NCBI GenBank assembly: GCA_030248215.1
Contig: JASANG010001001.1
Location: forward strand, 62,001-126,000
Origin: Enoplolaimus lenunculus
Taxonomy: Eukaryota > Nematoda > Enoplea > Enoplida > Thoracostomopsidae
Direction of reading: 5' to 3'
DNA: 64,000 bases
Both the position numbers and the translations under genes were made by a program. The notes below the pieces were generated by a model. That model made no database searches and was not told the DNA's origin. It was given only the letters and a program-made list of their open reading frames with translations. Of the stretch, positions 36,353 to 48,036 are shown piece by piece. Position 1 is the stretch's first letter; each line of letters starts with the position of its first letter.

Positions 36353-37362
36353 TGATGCGGGGTTCACGTTATAAACCGGGGGAGCTTGGGACATGTTTTG
36401 TCCCTATTAGCCTATTCGTAACATTTTGTATGCTAACAGACTATATACAATATCCAAAAAGTCGTATTTTTCTGCTATCATCATGTGGTAGGTCACCTTT
36501 TATCCTTCAATATCATATGATATTCGACGTCAGCCAATATCATATGATAAATTTTCAAATGTTTGCATACTTTAGGTAACAGGGTACAACCCTAGGTATG
36601 CCTCCGACTCCGACAGAAAATCGGGCTGCGGCTCCGGTATAATTTTTGCCGTAGGTTCCGGCAATTTCGGTAATAAAGTTTTGCATAATTTTTGCAAAAT
36701 TATCTTTTTAGCGCGTTTCTTTATACTTTTTCCCAATTTTCAAGAAAGAATTTCCGAAATTCGCAGAAAATTGGCGTAAAATTAAACAACATAACAACAT
36801 ACCTATTACAGATATTGGTTAACATTAACTAATTTACAGTCTTTTTACTACCTAATTTCGCCTCACCTCCGGCTCCGGTAAGTTTCGTTGACCTCCGGCT
36901 CCGGTATTTTTTCACCTCCAGTTGCACCCTGTCAGGTAACATACCCAAATTGTCCTGTTTAATATCATATGACACTAGAATTTCAAATTTGAATTGTTTT
37001 TCTAAGATGAATTTGCAGACGTGTATTTGGTATTTTGAGCACAGCTGTGCCCCTGCTGTTCGACTTTCCATTAATTTATTAGCACCCGAAAATTACACTG
37101 TCCCGCTGAATATATGATATTCGTTGTAATTTTGGAATATCATATATTCGCATAAATGTCCCTCAGTATCACGTGACATACCGACTCTTGTGCACATTGA
37201 TCTTCTGAGAGCGGTGGTTTGTAAGTAAATGTCATATGATTCGAGTTTTGTCTGTTTACCCGATATGAGTGCTCGAATTTTAACGTTGCTATCGAATCAA
37301 CATGGGACAAATCGTTACAAGCCTGCCCCAGTTATAACGTAAGTCCCGCCCAGAATTTTATA
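36350..37362 (+). mobile_element. Family N transposon with CATATG palindrome array (contains family B copy 5)
   Basis: Left GCGGGGTTCACGTTATAAAC then 'cgggggagcttggga'; right, on the other strand, GCGGGACTTACGTTATAACT then 'ggggcaggcttg'. The inverted repeat is about 35 bp or more, with 'gggacatgttttgtccc' and 'catgggacaaatcg' inside. At least six TATCATATGATA-like palindromes are spread through it (36508, 36536, 36959, 37107, 37133, 37167, 37224). No coding capacity seen. Confidence 0.75.
36580..36931 (-). mobile_element. Family B MITE, copy 5, nested in N
   Basis: CAGGGTACAACCCTAGG to CCAGTTGCACCCTG, with flanking TTAGGTAA (36572-36579) and TCAGGTAA (36932-36939): an 8-bp duplication with one change. 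Very similar to copy 4 beside it. Confidence 0.87.
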
Positions 37363-37376
37363 AAACCCAATGAATT

Positions 37377-37636
37377 AGGGTGCAAGCGGAGGTGAAATTT
37401 ATTGCAGCTGGAGGTCAACAAAACTTGCCGGAGCCAGTGAGGCGAAATTATGCAGTTAAAATGATCTTTAATTTGTTAATTTAGCAAATATTTGGAATTT
37501 GTTGTTTAATTGAAAAAGCGCCAAAGATTTGTGAAACTATGCAAAGTTGTACTACCTAGATTACCGGAACCACCGCCAAAAATTCTACCGGAACCGGAGG
37601 TCGATTTTCTGCCGGAGCCGGACCTCCGGTTGCGCC
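37377..37636 (+). mobile_element. Family B MITE, copy 6
   Basis: 'AGGGTGCAAGCGGAGGTG' to 'GACCTCCGGTTGCGCC', with 'cgccaaagatttg' and 'gaaccggaggtcgattttctg' inside. The target duplication is not clear. Confidence 0.7.
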
Positions 37637-37824
37637 GTACAGTGAACATTTGCGCGCCTCAATTGAGTTAAAGAAATAAAACATCTTTGAAAGTTTTATA
37701 CTACAATATTCGTTTTACGTTTCCGTTAGTTTGCATGCGCTCCAAACGATTTTATGACTTGCAGCACATTAAAAATTTAACAAATATCCACGACAACCGC
37801 AGGCATCTTGGGTGTCGTGTATAT

Positions 37825-38031
37825 CAGGGTGCAACCGAAGGTGAAATTGGTTTTAAGCTAATTTTCTGCGAAATTTCGGAAATTCTTTTCTCAAAATTGC
37901 GACAAAAGTAAAACGAAACTCGCTAAAGAGATAAGTTTTGCAAAATTATGCAAAATTTTACTACCGACAGTGTCGGAACCTCCGGCAAAATCTACCGGAA
38001 CCCGCTTTTGCCGGAGCCAGACGTCACCCTG
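37825..38031 (+). mobile_element. Family B MITE, copy 7 (shortened)
   Basis: CAGGGTGCAACCGAAGGTG to GCCAGACGTCACCCTG, with a perfect 8-bp duplication GTGTATAT (37817-37824 and 38032-38039). About 207 bp; part of the left centre is missing compared with the other copies. Confidence 0.88.
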
Positions 38032-38226
38032 GTGTATATATTTGAAGCGAACATGAATTAGTTTATTAAAGCTGTGAGAGAAATTAAATTGAACACAGAT
38101 TATTCTGTGGTCCGATGTTTCCTATTGAAAGTGGGCCGGGGGTATAATTATAGGCTGTGATTTTTCGTTGAAAACTTCACAGGGGGCCTAATATAAAGTA
38201 AAAAATTTTAGCACATTACAGATACT

Positions 38227-38430
38227 GGCCCATGTTACTTTTAGGGCCGTCCCGTTTTCGGGTCGGTCTCTAAAAGAGCAGGCTTACATTCTAGACATTT
38301 TTTTCTTAGGCTTAAACTTACGCTTAGGAATACGCTTTTGCAACGCTTAGGCTTCGGAATACGCTTTTGCAACGCTTAGGCTTAGGAATACGCTTAATCT
38401 ACTGTTACGTCCCTAAAAGTAAATTTGGCC
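38227..38430 (+). mobile_element. Family K MITE, copy 2
   Basis: GGCCCATGTTACTTTTAGGG at the left and CCCTAAAAGTAAATTTGGCC at the right; flanks CAGATACT and CAGATATT (8 bp, one change). The centre repeats 'acgcttaggcttaggaat' and 'acgcttttgcaacgctt' two to three times. Confidence 0.85.
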
Positions 38431-39495
38431 CAGATATTTGCGAAAATTAAAAAATTAAGCATCATTTTAAATACCTAATTTCGCGACACCTCCGGTTCCG
38501 ATATTATTCACCTCTGGTTGCATCCTGCAGACAATTGATCTTCGGCTGTGGTCGAATATCTGTTGGAGGTTCAGCAATTTGGTTCGTGAAATTTTGTAGT
38601 TTTACAATTCCGTTCCAACTTTTGGTACAATTTTGAGAACACAAATTGCTGAAACTTCTTAAAAAAATAAGCATAAATTTACAATAACTTGCGGAATATG
38701 GAAAATTTTGACACCTACGCTTGAAAAAATAACAGTTACAAACGAACGGAAACACGCAAATTTTATAGTACTGAAATTGCCGGAACGACAGAACTCTACC
38801 GGAACCGCAATTTGACTGTGACCTGGCGCGTATATATTACACATTCGAACCAGTTACAGCACATATTGATTTAACATAACTAAAACACAACTTTTTGTAC
38901 TTCTTAACATTATACACTATACATACATATTAAATACAAATCTCACAATGCTGTGTACGTGTTATGTATTCAAAATATGGGTTGATGTATAGATGAAGGG
39001 CATGAAAGTACAATAAGCATATTGCTAAGTCTAAGCATCAATAAGAAAAAGCATATAACTGAGACTTTCAGCTATACATGTTCGAAAAAATGGAAATTAG
39101 ATTTTGTAGATTTTAGTTCGGTTGGCGGGAATTCGATGCATCTAGAAAAACACCAATATTTGGTGATGCATACAAAACTGACCACCAAACAACAAAAACA
39201 GACTTTCATTAATTTAACAATAGTCTTCAAGTAAAATGGATGTTAATGACATCTAAAAGAATCAGCCATCCAGCAATGTCTAACTATGTATATTCTGATG
39301 CACGAAGCATTTGATCATTCATAAAAATTCAAACATTCCCATTCATTTGTAACAGACTGACGATAACTGCTATAGTTAACTGAGACTTCAAACTGTTTCA
39401 TCGAAAAAATAGTGTCCAGCTTGGATTCGATATACGTACATGCATGTTACTGCAAGGCAATTAGTTGCTAATAGTAGGCTCGATGTTTGAAGAAG

Positions 39496-41278
39496 TTAAA
39501 TAATACATCCCGACCGTTGCTGAGCACTCATAGATCGGGTCGCTATTGTCTGTCTGGGCCGTAAGCGGCCCGGTCCATCAAGAGCGTCTACTAAATCATC
39601 CAAGTCGTCGTCATGTTCATCATCATCATCGTCATCGGTATCTGTGCTCGTATCGCTATTTTTAGAAGAATGCGCTTGTTCACTACTATCCTCGCCGTAT
39701 TTGCCGTTGTAGTACCATTTGATAATAGTGCCATCCCACTGAAACAAAAAAACAACGTTATATTGTGCAGTAATCAGGGCTCCAACCACAGGACGCAGGA
39801 ACGGGAATTTTTTTGGCCGGAGCAGAAACAGGAACCGGGTGCTAACTACTCTATAATTCAAAATAAAACATGTTGTTCATGGACTGTTTTGCGTTCTCCC
39901 TATGCATTATCCATGTTATACAAAAACATGCGTCAAATCTTTAAAATACATTATAACGTAGCTTCTTTGCAGATGTAATTACAGTAATAGATGTAATATA
40001 CAAGCTACTTCTTAGGCGTTTTTCTACAGCCTACCTTCACGATATCGACCTCAGTTCAGCTGAATTTAGCTACTATTCAGTTATGCAAATTAGGTTCAGA
40101 TAGGGCCTTTGCTTAGGTTTAGAGATGAGAGCCAATGATTTTCAGCAAACGACTTCGGAACACTGATTGTGTTAAATTCATCTGAAATAGCACCTACTAG
40201 TCACAAAAGACTGCTGAGTGGGACGTCACATCAATATCGCTACTGTCAGTGTCCACACTTTTTTATTTTTATCCTTAAATATATTCATCGCAAGTTCTGC
40301 AAAAAAATGAGTTCGATAGGTATTTGCTTAATTTAGAGACGAAACCGATTGCAAAACGAAGCTGCTGTTGCAGTGACATTTTTGAAACGGTAATTAAATT
40401 TACCAAACCGTAAAATTTATGAGCAATAAGCGCATGTTTTGAACAACTTACCGAACTACTACAAATTTCCATTTTGTGCGGATGCCATGAAACGTCACGC
40501 ACACACGCGTAATGAGCTTGCAGTTTTTTGACTATGTTTCCCGTTAACACATCATAAACTAAAAATAACGATTAGACAACAATGTGGCTTCACATAGTAC
40601 GAAAAAATTTAACATCTAACAGAAGCGAAACGATCATTAGTTAAAAAGTGATTTTTACGCAGTAAAACAACTCAGTTCCAGCAACAAGCTGAAAGTACAA
40701 AAAATTTAACGAAATGCATCTCCACAAATTTTTAGGACCTCATTTTTATACTTTATTATGTAATGGCTATTAAAACTTTGAAGACAAATCATATATAGCA
40801 CTACTTAGGAACATCTGAAACGAATAAAAAACAGAGTATCCGGCCACCATATAACGTCATGAAAAACACATAACCGGTATTTAGTCACTAATGTTTCTTT
40901 TATAGTATGCACTGTTCTTTTCTGCTGTTTACATTTCTGTATCTTCATTATCAGGTTTCGGTCTATCAACCATATAACAATTCCATTTGTTTCGATCTCT
41001 ACTGCGCGGAAGAATTTACCTATCACATAACCACGAGCACCACAACCGGTAACAATATACCGTTGTCCAGTTGAATGAGCAGGAGAAAAGCCACAACGGA
41101 TAAGCGTATGAAGCACCATATGGCCGCGATATGTCATAATGCTTGTATCGCCATCAATTCGCCGGAGTTTTAAAGCTAAAAATGAGATAAGGTAAATTTG
41201 GAAAGTATCGTTATGTATAAATTCTACATTTTCCTGACTTCCAGGAATTCTATTTAGCACGGCATTCTCATACACACG

Positions 41279-41319
<41 letters not shown>

Positions 41320-44300
41320 CGCTTGAGATTCTAGACTGATGTGTTAACCGCTACTAATACAAAAATAAAACTGCACACCTTTCTTTGGTATGTTCTGCCA
41401 CCTGTAATCCCAACGCTGGTGAGACACAATTTCCTTGGTTTTCTAAAACAACCAAATGGAAAAAACACTAATAGTAAATTCGTGTTAGAAACAAAAGAAC
41501 TGGCAAGCAAAAAATAACCTGCATGCTAAATCATCCGAACCTATCACAGCAATTATTTTCGAGACGTGACAAATTCTTCTAGGATAAACCAACGGCATGT
41601 GTTGCCGTAATATGTAGCAAACTCAAATAATATGCATTATCAATTTTCGTGTTGCAAAACAATAATAATATTTGCGTACACTTATAGCTGAATTGGATGA
41701 GCACCTTCGAATATCCCACAGTTTTATAGTTTGATCCTTGGAATTCGAAATGAAATATCGTGCATCGCCCTGAAAACAAAGTGCTTTGAAAATAACTGGC
41801 AAAACATTAGCGTGACATACATGTGAGAAATTTTGCTCAGTAATCTATCTACAAATGTTAATAACAGTAATATGAATATAAATAGAAAAGAAACCACTTT
41901 TTGCCGAAAAATCCACAATTGTGTAGGAATTTGCTCTCAATTAATTATACAGCATACCTTAGAATCAATGTAGGTGACACCGTCCATATGCCCTGCAAGC
42001 GTCGCAACACAAGTTGGATTTTCTTCGCAAAGGGTTCGACGGTCCCACACCTAAAAGCATCATCGGAGCCTGAGCCCAAAATTCACAGCAAAATATTGCT
42101 ATTTTGGTCATAAATGATGTATAATACAGAGTTATGTAATACTTTTAGGCAATAAATATCCAGCAATATTACTACGAAGAAGCAAACGATTGGAGTGAAT
42201 CTCTACATTACATAGCCAACTAGAAACTGAATATTTCGGTCATGTTATTGGACAAATTAAAATGGGGTACTTTACACAGCCCGTCATCGCCGCCACTGAA
42301 CAATATATGTGACGACGTATCAGCATAACGCACTGCGTTAGCATCATCTTCGTGTGCGTGTTCAATCTGTAAACAAGATTACGAAAGAACCCTTGTTCAC
42401 TCAATATTAAAAAACTATGCACGGATTTAAAAGAAAACACAAAACAGAGGTAACAGTCTGAAGCGATGGGGGCGCAAAAATTAGGCCAGCATAAGGCACA
42501 TTGCCGAAATAGTTTCAAAGCCACGTATCACACTGTTATCGAAATGAAAGCGTCACTTACCTGCATTGTTCTTGTATTTCTTTCTCGATCATAAACATAC
42601 AAAGAACCCTCGCTGCCGCTGCAACAATATTTTAAAATCGTATTAGGCTAAATTCCATGCAGTCATTGTCACACCCAAAAAATTATCACTGACCGACTAG
42701 GTTTTTCATCAAGTTACGAATCATTTGTTTTGATTAGTATTTATGTTTGTAGAGCATATAGTTCAGCACATGAAATTGAGCCGTAAACCGTTACATATTA
42801 ACAAAGCTTACGATTGAATGACGATCACGTACAATTTCATATGAAATCAACATTACATGTTCTTCAGTATTCGATTCCACATCATAAGTCGAGTGCCTAA
42901 TACTTTTTACTTTCAAAATTTCACTATTTGAAATGAAGAAGCGTTACCCTCCAAGAATTTCATGGCCATCGTTAGAAAACTGCAACGAAAAGATACAGAA
43001 TCGAGAAGCTGGAGGTCGCAACGCAAGTGCAACATGCGAATCTTCTGGATTGGACAGACTGAATTGGTGTACTGAAACACAAGCCAAGCGAGCGGTAATT
43101 CGACTGCACAATTTAACCGGTTCATAAAATACCGAGTTTTAACATAACACACAATTCAAAACGTGTTCAGGTTATGTACTTTTGCAAATTTCACATACAG
43201 TAATGCAGTAAAATAGAACTAGCTACCAAACCATTCATATTCAGCTCAAATTCCGATCTAACAACTAACCAAACTTACTATAATCAGACCAACTTGAATA
43301 AATCACGTGTTGACCATCGGGACTAAAAAAAGATTCTGCGAATGAAACGTTTCAAACGGCACACATAATTTATACGCTGTATATACATATTCAATTTACA
43401 TCCGTATTCAATAAAAATTTACTATCCGGATCAGGTATCACATAACTCAGTATCCAGTCGCTTTCTGACACATATAACATATTCGAATAATTCGATCGGT
43501 AATAATGGTCACGCTACATAAACAAAATATTTGGTCTAAATTTTAACCAGATGGTTTTTCTCAGGATAGTAAAGCAAAACCAGAAATCAAGTTAATCAAG
43601 TTTTATGTATTTCAATCAATCGCAACAAAACGACAATAATACAGGAGTACGCACAAACCTTAGCGCAACATCCAAAACGCTCCATCCTACATCACGTGCA
43701 CATATGCATAGCTTTTCTTTGAAAGACGTGTTTGAAGTGTCGTAAATTCGAATCTTCTGGTCTATAAAAACAAAATTATGGCAGTCACGGCATGTTTATA
43801 TGCTTATATGACTTCTGATCGGCTTAATATTCTGTGAAATTAAAACACAACATATTATGATAAAAATTTTGGTAGCGTTTAGAAACTTCGACTTGATTAA
43901 AACAAAAATTCTATATCAATTACCATTTCTCAATCAACTAACCCTGGCACGCAGAAATAAACAGGTTTCCATCCATTTCGTAAGAACCACAGAAGACTTT
44001 GCTCCTATTTTTGGCGACGAGTTTGTTGCAATTAGGCAAGAATCTGGAAAAGACAAAGCACAGCTTCTTAAAGTGTTAAATACTAAAAAGTATTATTAAT
44101 AAGTAAAATGGTGTGCAGCGACTTCTTGATATAAAAAACACGCGCCAATTTTGTAGGAAAGGAACCAGATTAATTGTATACACACCAGTTATCTTATCAA
44201 CCACGAGCACATATAATATATATCTAACGTACCTATTATAAATTGAACACCGTTGTTTTGAATCGAAACCTGTCGATTGAGTAAGACCATTTTCTCTCTA

Positions 44301-46227
44301 TAACCAAAAGGCAGTGCTAATAATTATTAAAGTTGAACTATAAACCTAACTCTAGCACCCCAACAGCATTTTCGCTGCTCAGCAGTGCATCTGTGAGTAC
44401 AGTTTACGCGATATAACTCAAAACTTTCAAGAACACGAAACAAAACACTGCCAAGTGTTTCGGTCAAAAGCGTAACACCGTACCTCCACTTGTATATTCT
44501 GTTTTGAAATTTAAACGATAACGGTTTTGAATCAATTCCGACGATAACCTTGTAAAAAATTACTTGAACAACTTGAGAGTACACTGAGTTCAAACGATAT
44601 CGCTTTTCTTTCTTCCACTTTCCGCTGCTGAGCTCAACATCGGCTTTAAAATCACTGGTCTATAGCAGAGCACAATCATAAGCTGTTAAGTAACTTTACA
44701 GACGAATATAAATTTAGTGAACATTCAATAACTGGTACATGCAGCTTTTTGTCTGGTAAAAATTTCCGTTCGCATCCGAACATCAAAGCTAGAAAATAAG
44801 TTAAGCGCTTGAATTTCCAAGTATACTAAAAACTATTTCCAGCGGAGTAACTAGAACAGAGATAATTTTTACCAGTTGATTATAGTTTTCTGCGCTTTCT
44901 TTAAACACTTTCAGGTTAAATATTTAGCCAATATCGTGCGTTTATTGTCATAATGGTTTAGTAGAAATACCTCTCAACTTATAACGCTAACCCACCCTTA
45001 ATCTCTTGTTAACTTACGTTGAGAATTTCAATATCACTTGAAGGACTAACATATTTAATATGATCAAAACTACTGTCGAAGAAAGCCATATTATCCGAGG
45101 TCAAAAACCGTACATGGCCGCTGAAAAAACATGTAAACATGTATGGGGGCATTCCTGAGGGGGATTGGTAAGCGTTTTGGACCCCCACTTTTGAAAGACA
45201 AAATCCTTGACGGGCTTATTAGTACCCAAAACATCCGGCAATTATTGAAGGATGTTTATCCATATATCCGCAATTAAATTTTTCATTTGGATATCAGAAA
45301 CTCGATTTTGTGTTTTTGGGTTTTCGAATTTCAACGTTCGTTTTTAAGCACTTGTGTTAACTTGTTACTCTAAAGGAAGTGCCCTGACATATATACAAGA
45401 TTATTATTGTGAGCGTAAAACATACAATTCTAAAAATCGTTATTTATTATGCAACTGCCTCAACAGTTCTGGGTATTTGGTTTCAAAGATTGCTACTGAC
45501 TAAAAAATGCTTGCGTTGGCCACCTGAAATTGAGTTGATTTGATTATTTTTGTCTGGTTTAAAGAACTGCATCAGAAATTCTATCGAATGTCACCCTACC
45601 CTCGAACTACATTTATATACCTGAGTTGTTTTACGTTCCAAGAAGAAAGAACGACATTGAAATATTCTTACGCTTAATCGTACACACATCAGCCCGCCCA
45701 TATTACTTTTAGTGGTGTCCTGTTTACTATTTTTTGTTTGGGCTTATATCTGTTGTTAAAATTGCGATAATGTCTGAATACCAAATTGACCCCCGCCCTC
45801 CACGTTTGAGTACAGATTGGCGCCCATGCAAACATGTACGCGCAAAATCAAAACGTTCAATACAAACAAACTGTTTTTGTAACTTATCTATTGCTTAGGT
45901 AACAAGTTTATAAGTACCCGTAAACTGGAAGAAAACGTATCGTGCCATTGAAAAGACGAGTTAGGCTCCTTCCAAAAATCAAGGGTGAGTCTCTCAGCCG
46001 AATGTGGTACGTAGACTTTTGGTGTCACACTGAGAACGGTAGTTTTGCGGAAAATAGTACAGATACTACGATACTCGACCTCAGAAAGTTACGTTAACCG
46101 CAACGAAACGCGTAACTATATACCTGTGAATCAAACTTCTGAGCAATGATGTTATATCAGTCTCATCTTCCGATTGAGGAGATGCCTCTCTTGCACTGTG
46201 GTTATCATTTGAAGTACTGTTGGACAT
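39496..46227 (-). CDS. DCAF11: DCAF11 (WDR23), WD40 substrate receptor of CUL4-DDB1, complete
   Basis: Exons in transcript order: 46124-46227, 45018-45120, 44564-44659, 44233-44297, 43943-44043, 43659-43761, 43279-43322, 42948-43071, 42561-42618, 42271-42366, 41958-42050, 41680-41769, 41379-41442, 41020-41175, 40452-40558, 39496-39738. All 15 junctions agree in phase; 548 aa, against about 546 in vertebrates. Conserved blocks in order: NRFLPN, SKVFCGSYEMDG, ARDVGWSVLDVALSPDGQHV, YSSWSDYIH, HEDDANAVRYAD, SGGDDGLCKVWDRRT, AGHMDGVTYIDSKGDARYF, SNSKDQTIKLWDIRR, QRWDYRWQNIPKKA, DTSIMTYRGHMVLHTLIRC, ACVRDVSWHP. Two WDxR (DWD) boxes at about residues 300-303 and 347-350 are the DDB1-docking motifs. 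In C. elegans and mammals this receptor targets SKN-1/NRF2 for degradation. The tail is very acidic (DTDDDDDDEHDDDLDDLVD). Start chosen at the first ATG with an in-frame first exon. Confidence 0.95.
41271..41319 (+). repeat. (CA)n(TA)n microsatellite in DCAF11 intron
   Basis: A CA run passes directly into about 14 TA units. It lies in the intron between exons 41379-41442 and 41020-41175, on the far side of the latter exon's acceptor. Confidence 0.9.
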
Positions 46228-47598
46228 CACAATGCATCTATTTGATTGCTGCCGACATGAAGGTGTAGTTTAATAATAAGCAGAGTATAAATTTTCTGAA
46301 ATTCACAAAACAGCAATTTACAACAAAGTTAGCAACCACCTTGATTTTACCGTAGCCACCTCTGAATTATTTTACATTCTGTATTTATTATTCCTAGCTA
46401 AACATTTCCTACCATCATTAGACTCGGTCTGTGATCTCGGCCGATTTAACACTTGAAACAACAGAAAATGATAAATTTAATAAGTCATTCCATACCTTTC
46501 AGTAAAAAATCTCTTTTACTAAGTTACGAAGGGAAAATCAAAATTTGTAACGGAAAAATCAGCATTAGTATCAAATCAGGCTCCTGTGAACATGATACTG
46601 TCGAACGGTTTAATTTTAACATGACATAACAATAGAAATTTTTAAGAAAACGTTTTAATTCCACCACAAGCTGGTATTACTTCATAAACGTAAAAGTGTC
46701 AAACCGATAAATACGTTAACAATCATGACACCGCGATTTTATGGCACTACTTAACAAATGTGGCTGTATGCTTTCGTGTTTTTGCAACAAAGGCAAGCTT
46801 TTACTTTTATAACGTTTTTAGTTTTTGACTATGCTCACAAAAGAATATTTTGAAATATGCAGAGCTGGTTCGATCTTTCTCTGGCTGCAAAATCGATCCG
46901 TAGTCCAATAGCTTAGAAGTACTGAGCGGTGCTTCGCCGCAGAAAATCTTGCCACGTGCTTTAAAACATGGAAAGGAAATTTTAACCAGTATTAAAAAGG
47001 TTTCGTATTTGAACTAACCCAAATAAAAAGCATAAAGGCTTTAATACACAATATTTTCTATAAACTTATGAAGCGGTTTACTTGAAATTAAATAGAACGT
47101 TCAATGCAACACACTACAAATCTAAACGCTGGAATTGCTGATGTGAAATTGTCACACACGCAGTGGTATATCATTGTGTTTACATAGCTACAGTATTTAA
47201 AGTTACCAAAGAAATGGTGTCTGCAGTGGTGCATGCTCATTGTTTGCAATTTTTATCCACATAGCCGCTGTGAATGACGTACGCAGTACAAGGTTTCGCT
47301 AACATTGTTTTGATCGTCTCATAACGTTTGCTTTAGAACCGCTTGAGCTAAACTGGCTGTATTTATGATTTAAGTATGCACTGTAAACTAGTTTATTGTA
47401 AGAGGTTGATTTATAATTTGATTCATTTGCTTTCGCTACAGACTAGTACTAGTGGAAATTCGTTAAAGTTTGCAACGTGTTTGTTCCGAACACTGATAAA
47501 AAATTAGTGTTACCACTTTTAAAGTGTTTGAGAAACTTATAGACTGTCAGTCAAGGTAGGAACCGGGACATCAGACCTTTTACTAAGCAGCTGGAAAA

Positions 47599-47675
47599 GC
47601 GGGCTTGAGCGGGGATCGAACTTTCAGCCTATCGATCCTTAAGCGAGCACTCTACCACTGCGCTACGCAGCCCGC
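47599..47675 (-). ncRNA. tRNA-like Pol III head, copy 1 (not a functional tRNA)
   Basis: On the minus strand the ends GCGGGCT and AGCCCGC pair over 7 bp. A-box TAGCGCAGTGG and B-box GTTCGATCC are both intact. A TTAAGGA loop sits where an anticodon loop would be (reads AAG, Leu). The anticodon and T stems are badly mispaired and the 3' side has three extra bases, so it is a tRNA-derived sequence, not a tRNA gene. Confidence 0.65.
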
Positions 47676-47959
47676 CTGTGCAACTGCATTTTTCGTCGAC
47701 TATATTTGTCGACCGTATGCTGCCAGCTACCAGACATACAGTGCACTGCACTATATTGCATGTGCACATAACGGACAAGCATGTCTCACATGCTTACATG
47801 CCCTTATTTTCAACAAGGTCGTCCCTTGACCGTCCAACCTATTTTCGACTGGATACCGTGTTCATAGCGCGGCAGTTTACCATTGCGCTCACGGCGTGGC
47901 CCCCATGTCAGTCAAGGTAGGAACCGGGACATCAGACCTTTTACTAAGCAGCTGGAAAA

Positions 47960-48036
47960 GCGGGCTTGAGCGGGGATCGAACTTTCAGCCTATCGATCCT
48001 TAAGCGAGCACTCTACCACTGCGCTACGCAGCCCGC
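47960..48036 (-). ncRNA. tRNA-like Pol III head, copy 2
   Basis: Identical to copy 1 over its 77 nt, including A-box and B-box. The same mispaired stems argue against a working tRNA. Confidence 0.65.

Larger units (their letters stand above)
32880..39495 (+). other. Intergenic transposon cluster between BCD1 and DCAF11 (convergent 3' ends)
   Basis: The two genes point towards each other, so this holds two 3' UTRs. 32880-33379: unique, probable BCD1 3' UTR. 33380-38430: families F, B, N and K, listed separately. 34150-34310: fragment with GGATCCGG/CGGAACC and 'gcaacgtttaaaaagaaata', found inverted at about 63800-63920. 34920-34940: a G-run. 34940-35620, 38430-39495: no gene seen; 38463-38830 has decayed B/D-like CCGG motifs. 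Confidence 0.6.

Noticed and set aside
39613-39978. Plus-strand 121-residue frame
   Set aside because: It is antisense to the acidic last exon of DCAF11; the Ile-rich start mirrors the Asp codons.
43857-44099. Plus-strand 80-residue frame
   Set aside because: It lies over the minus-strand DCAF11 exon 43943-44043, which encodes the conserved SKVFCG block.
45130-45860. Possible further inverted-repeat element in the first DCAF11 intron (G-rich at 45145, C-rich at 45790)
   Set aside because: The two ends match too weakly to define an inverted repeat by eye.
47599-47675. Functional tRNA-Leu(AAG) gene
   Set aside because: The acceptor stem, A-box and B-box are present, but the anticodon and T stems do not pair and the spacing on the 3' side is wrong.
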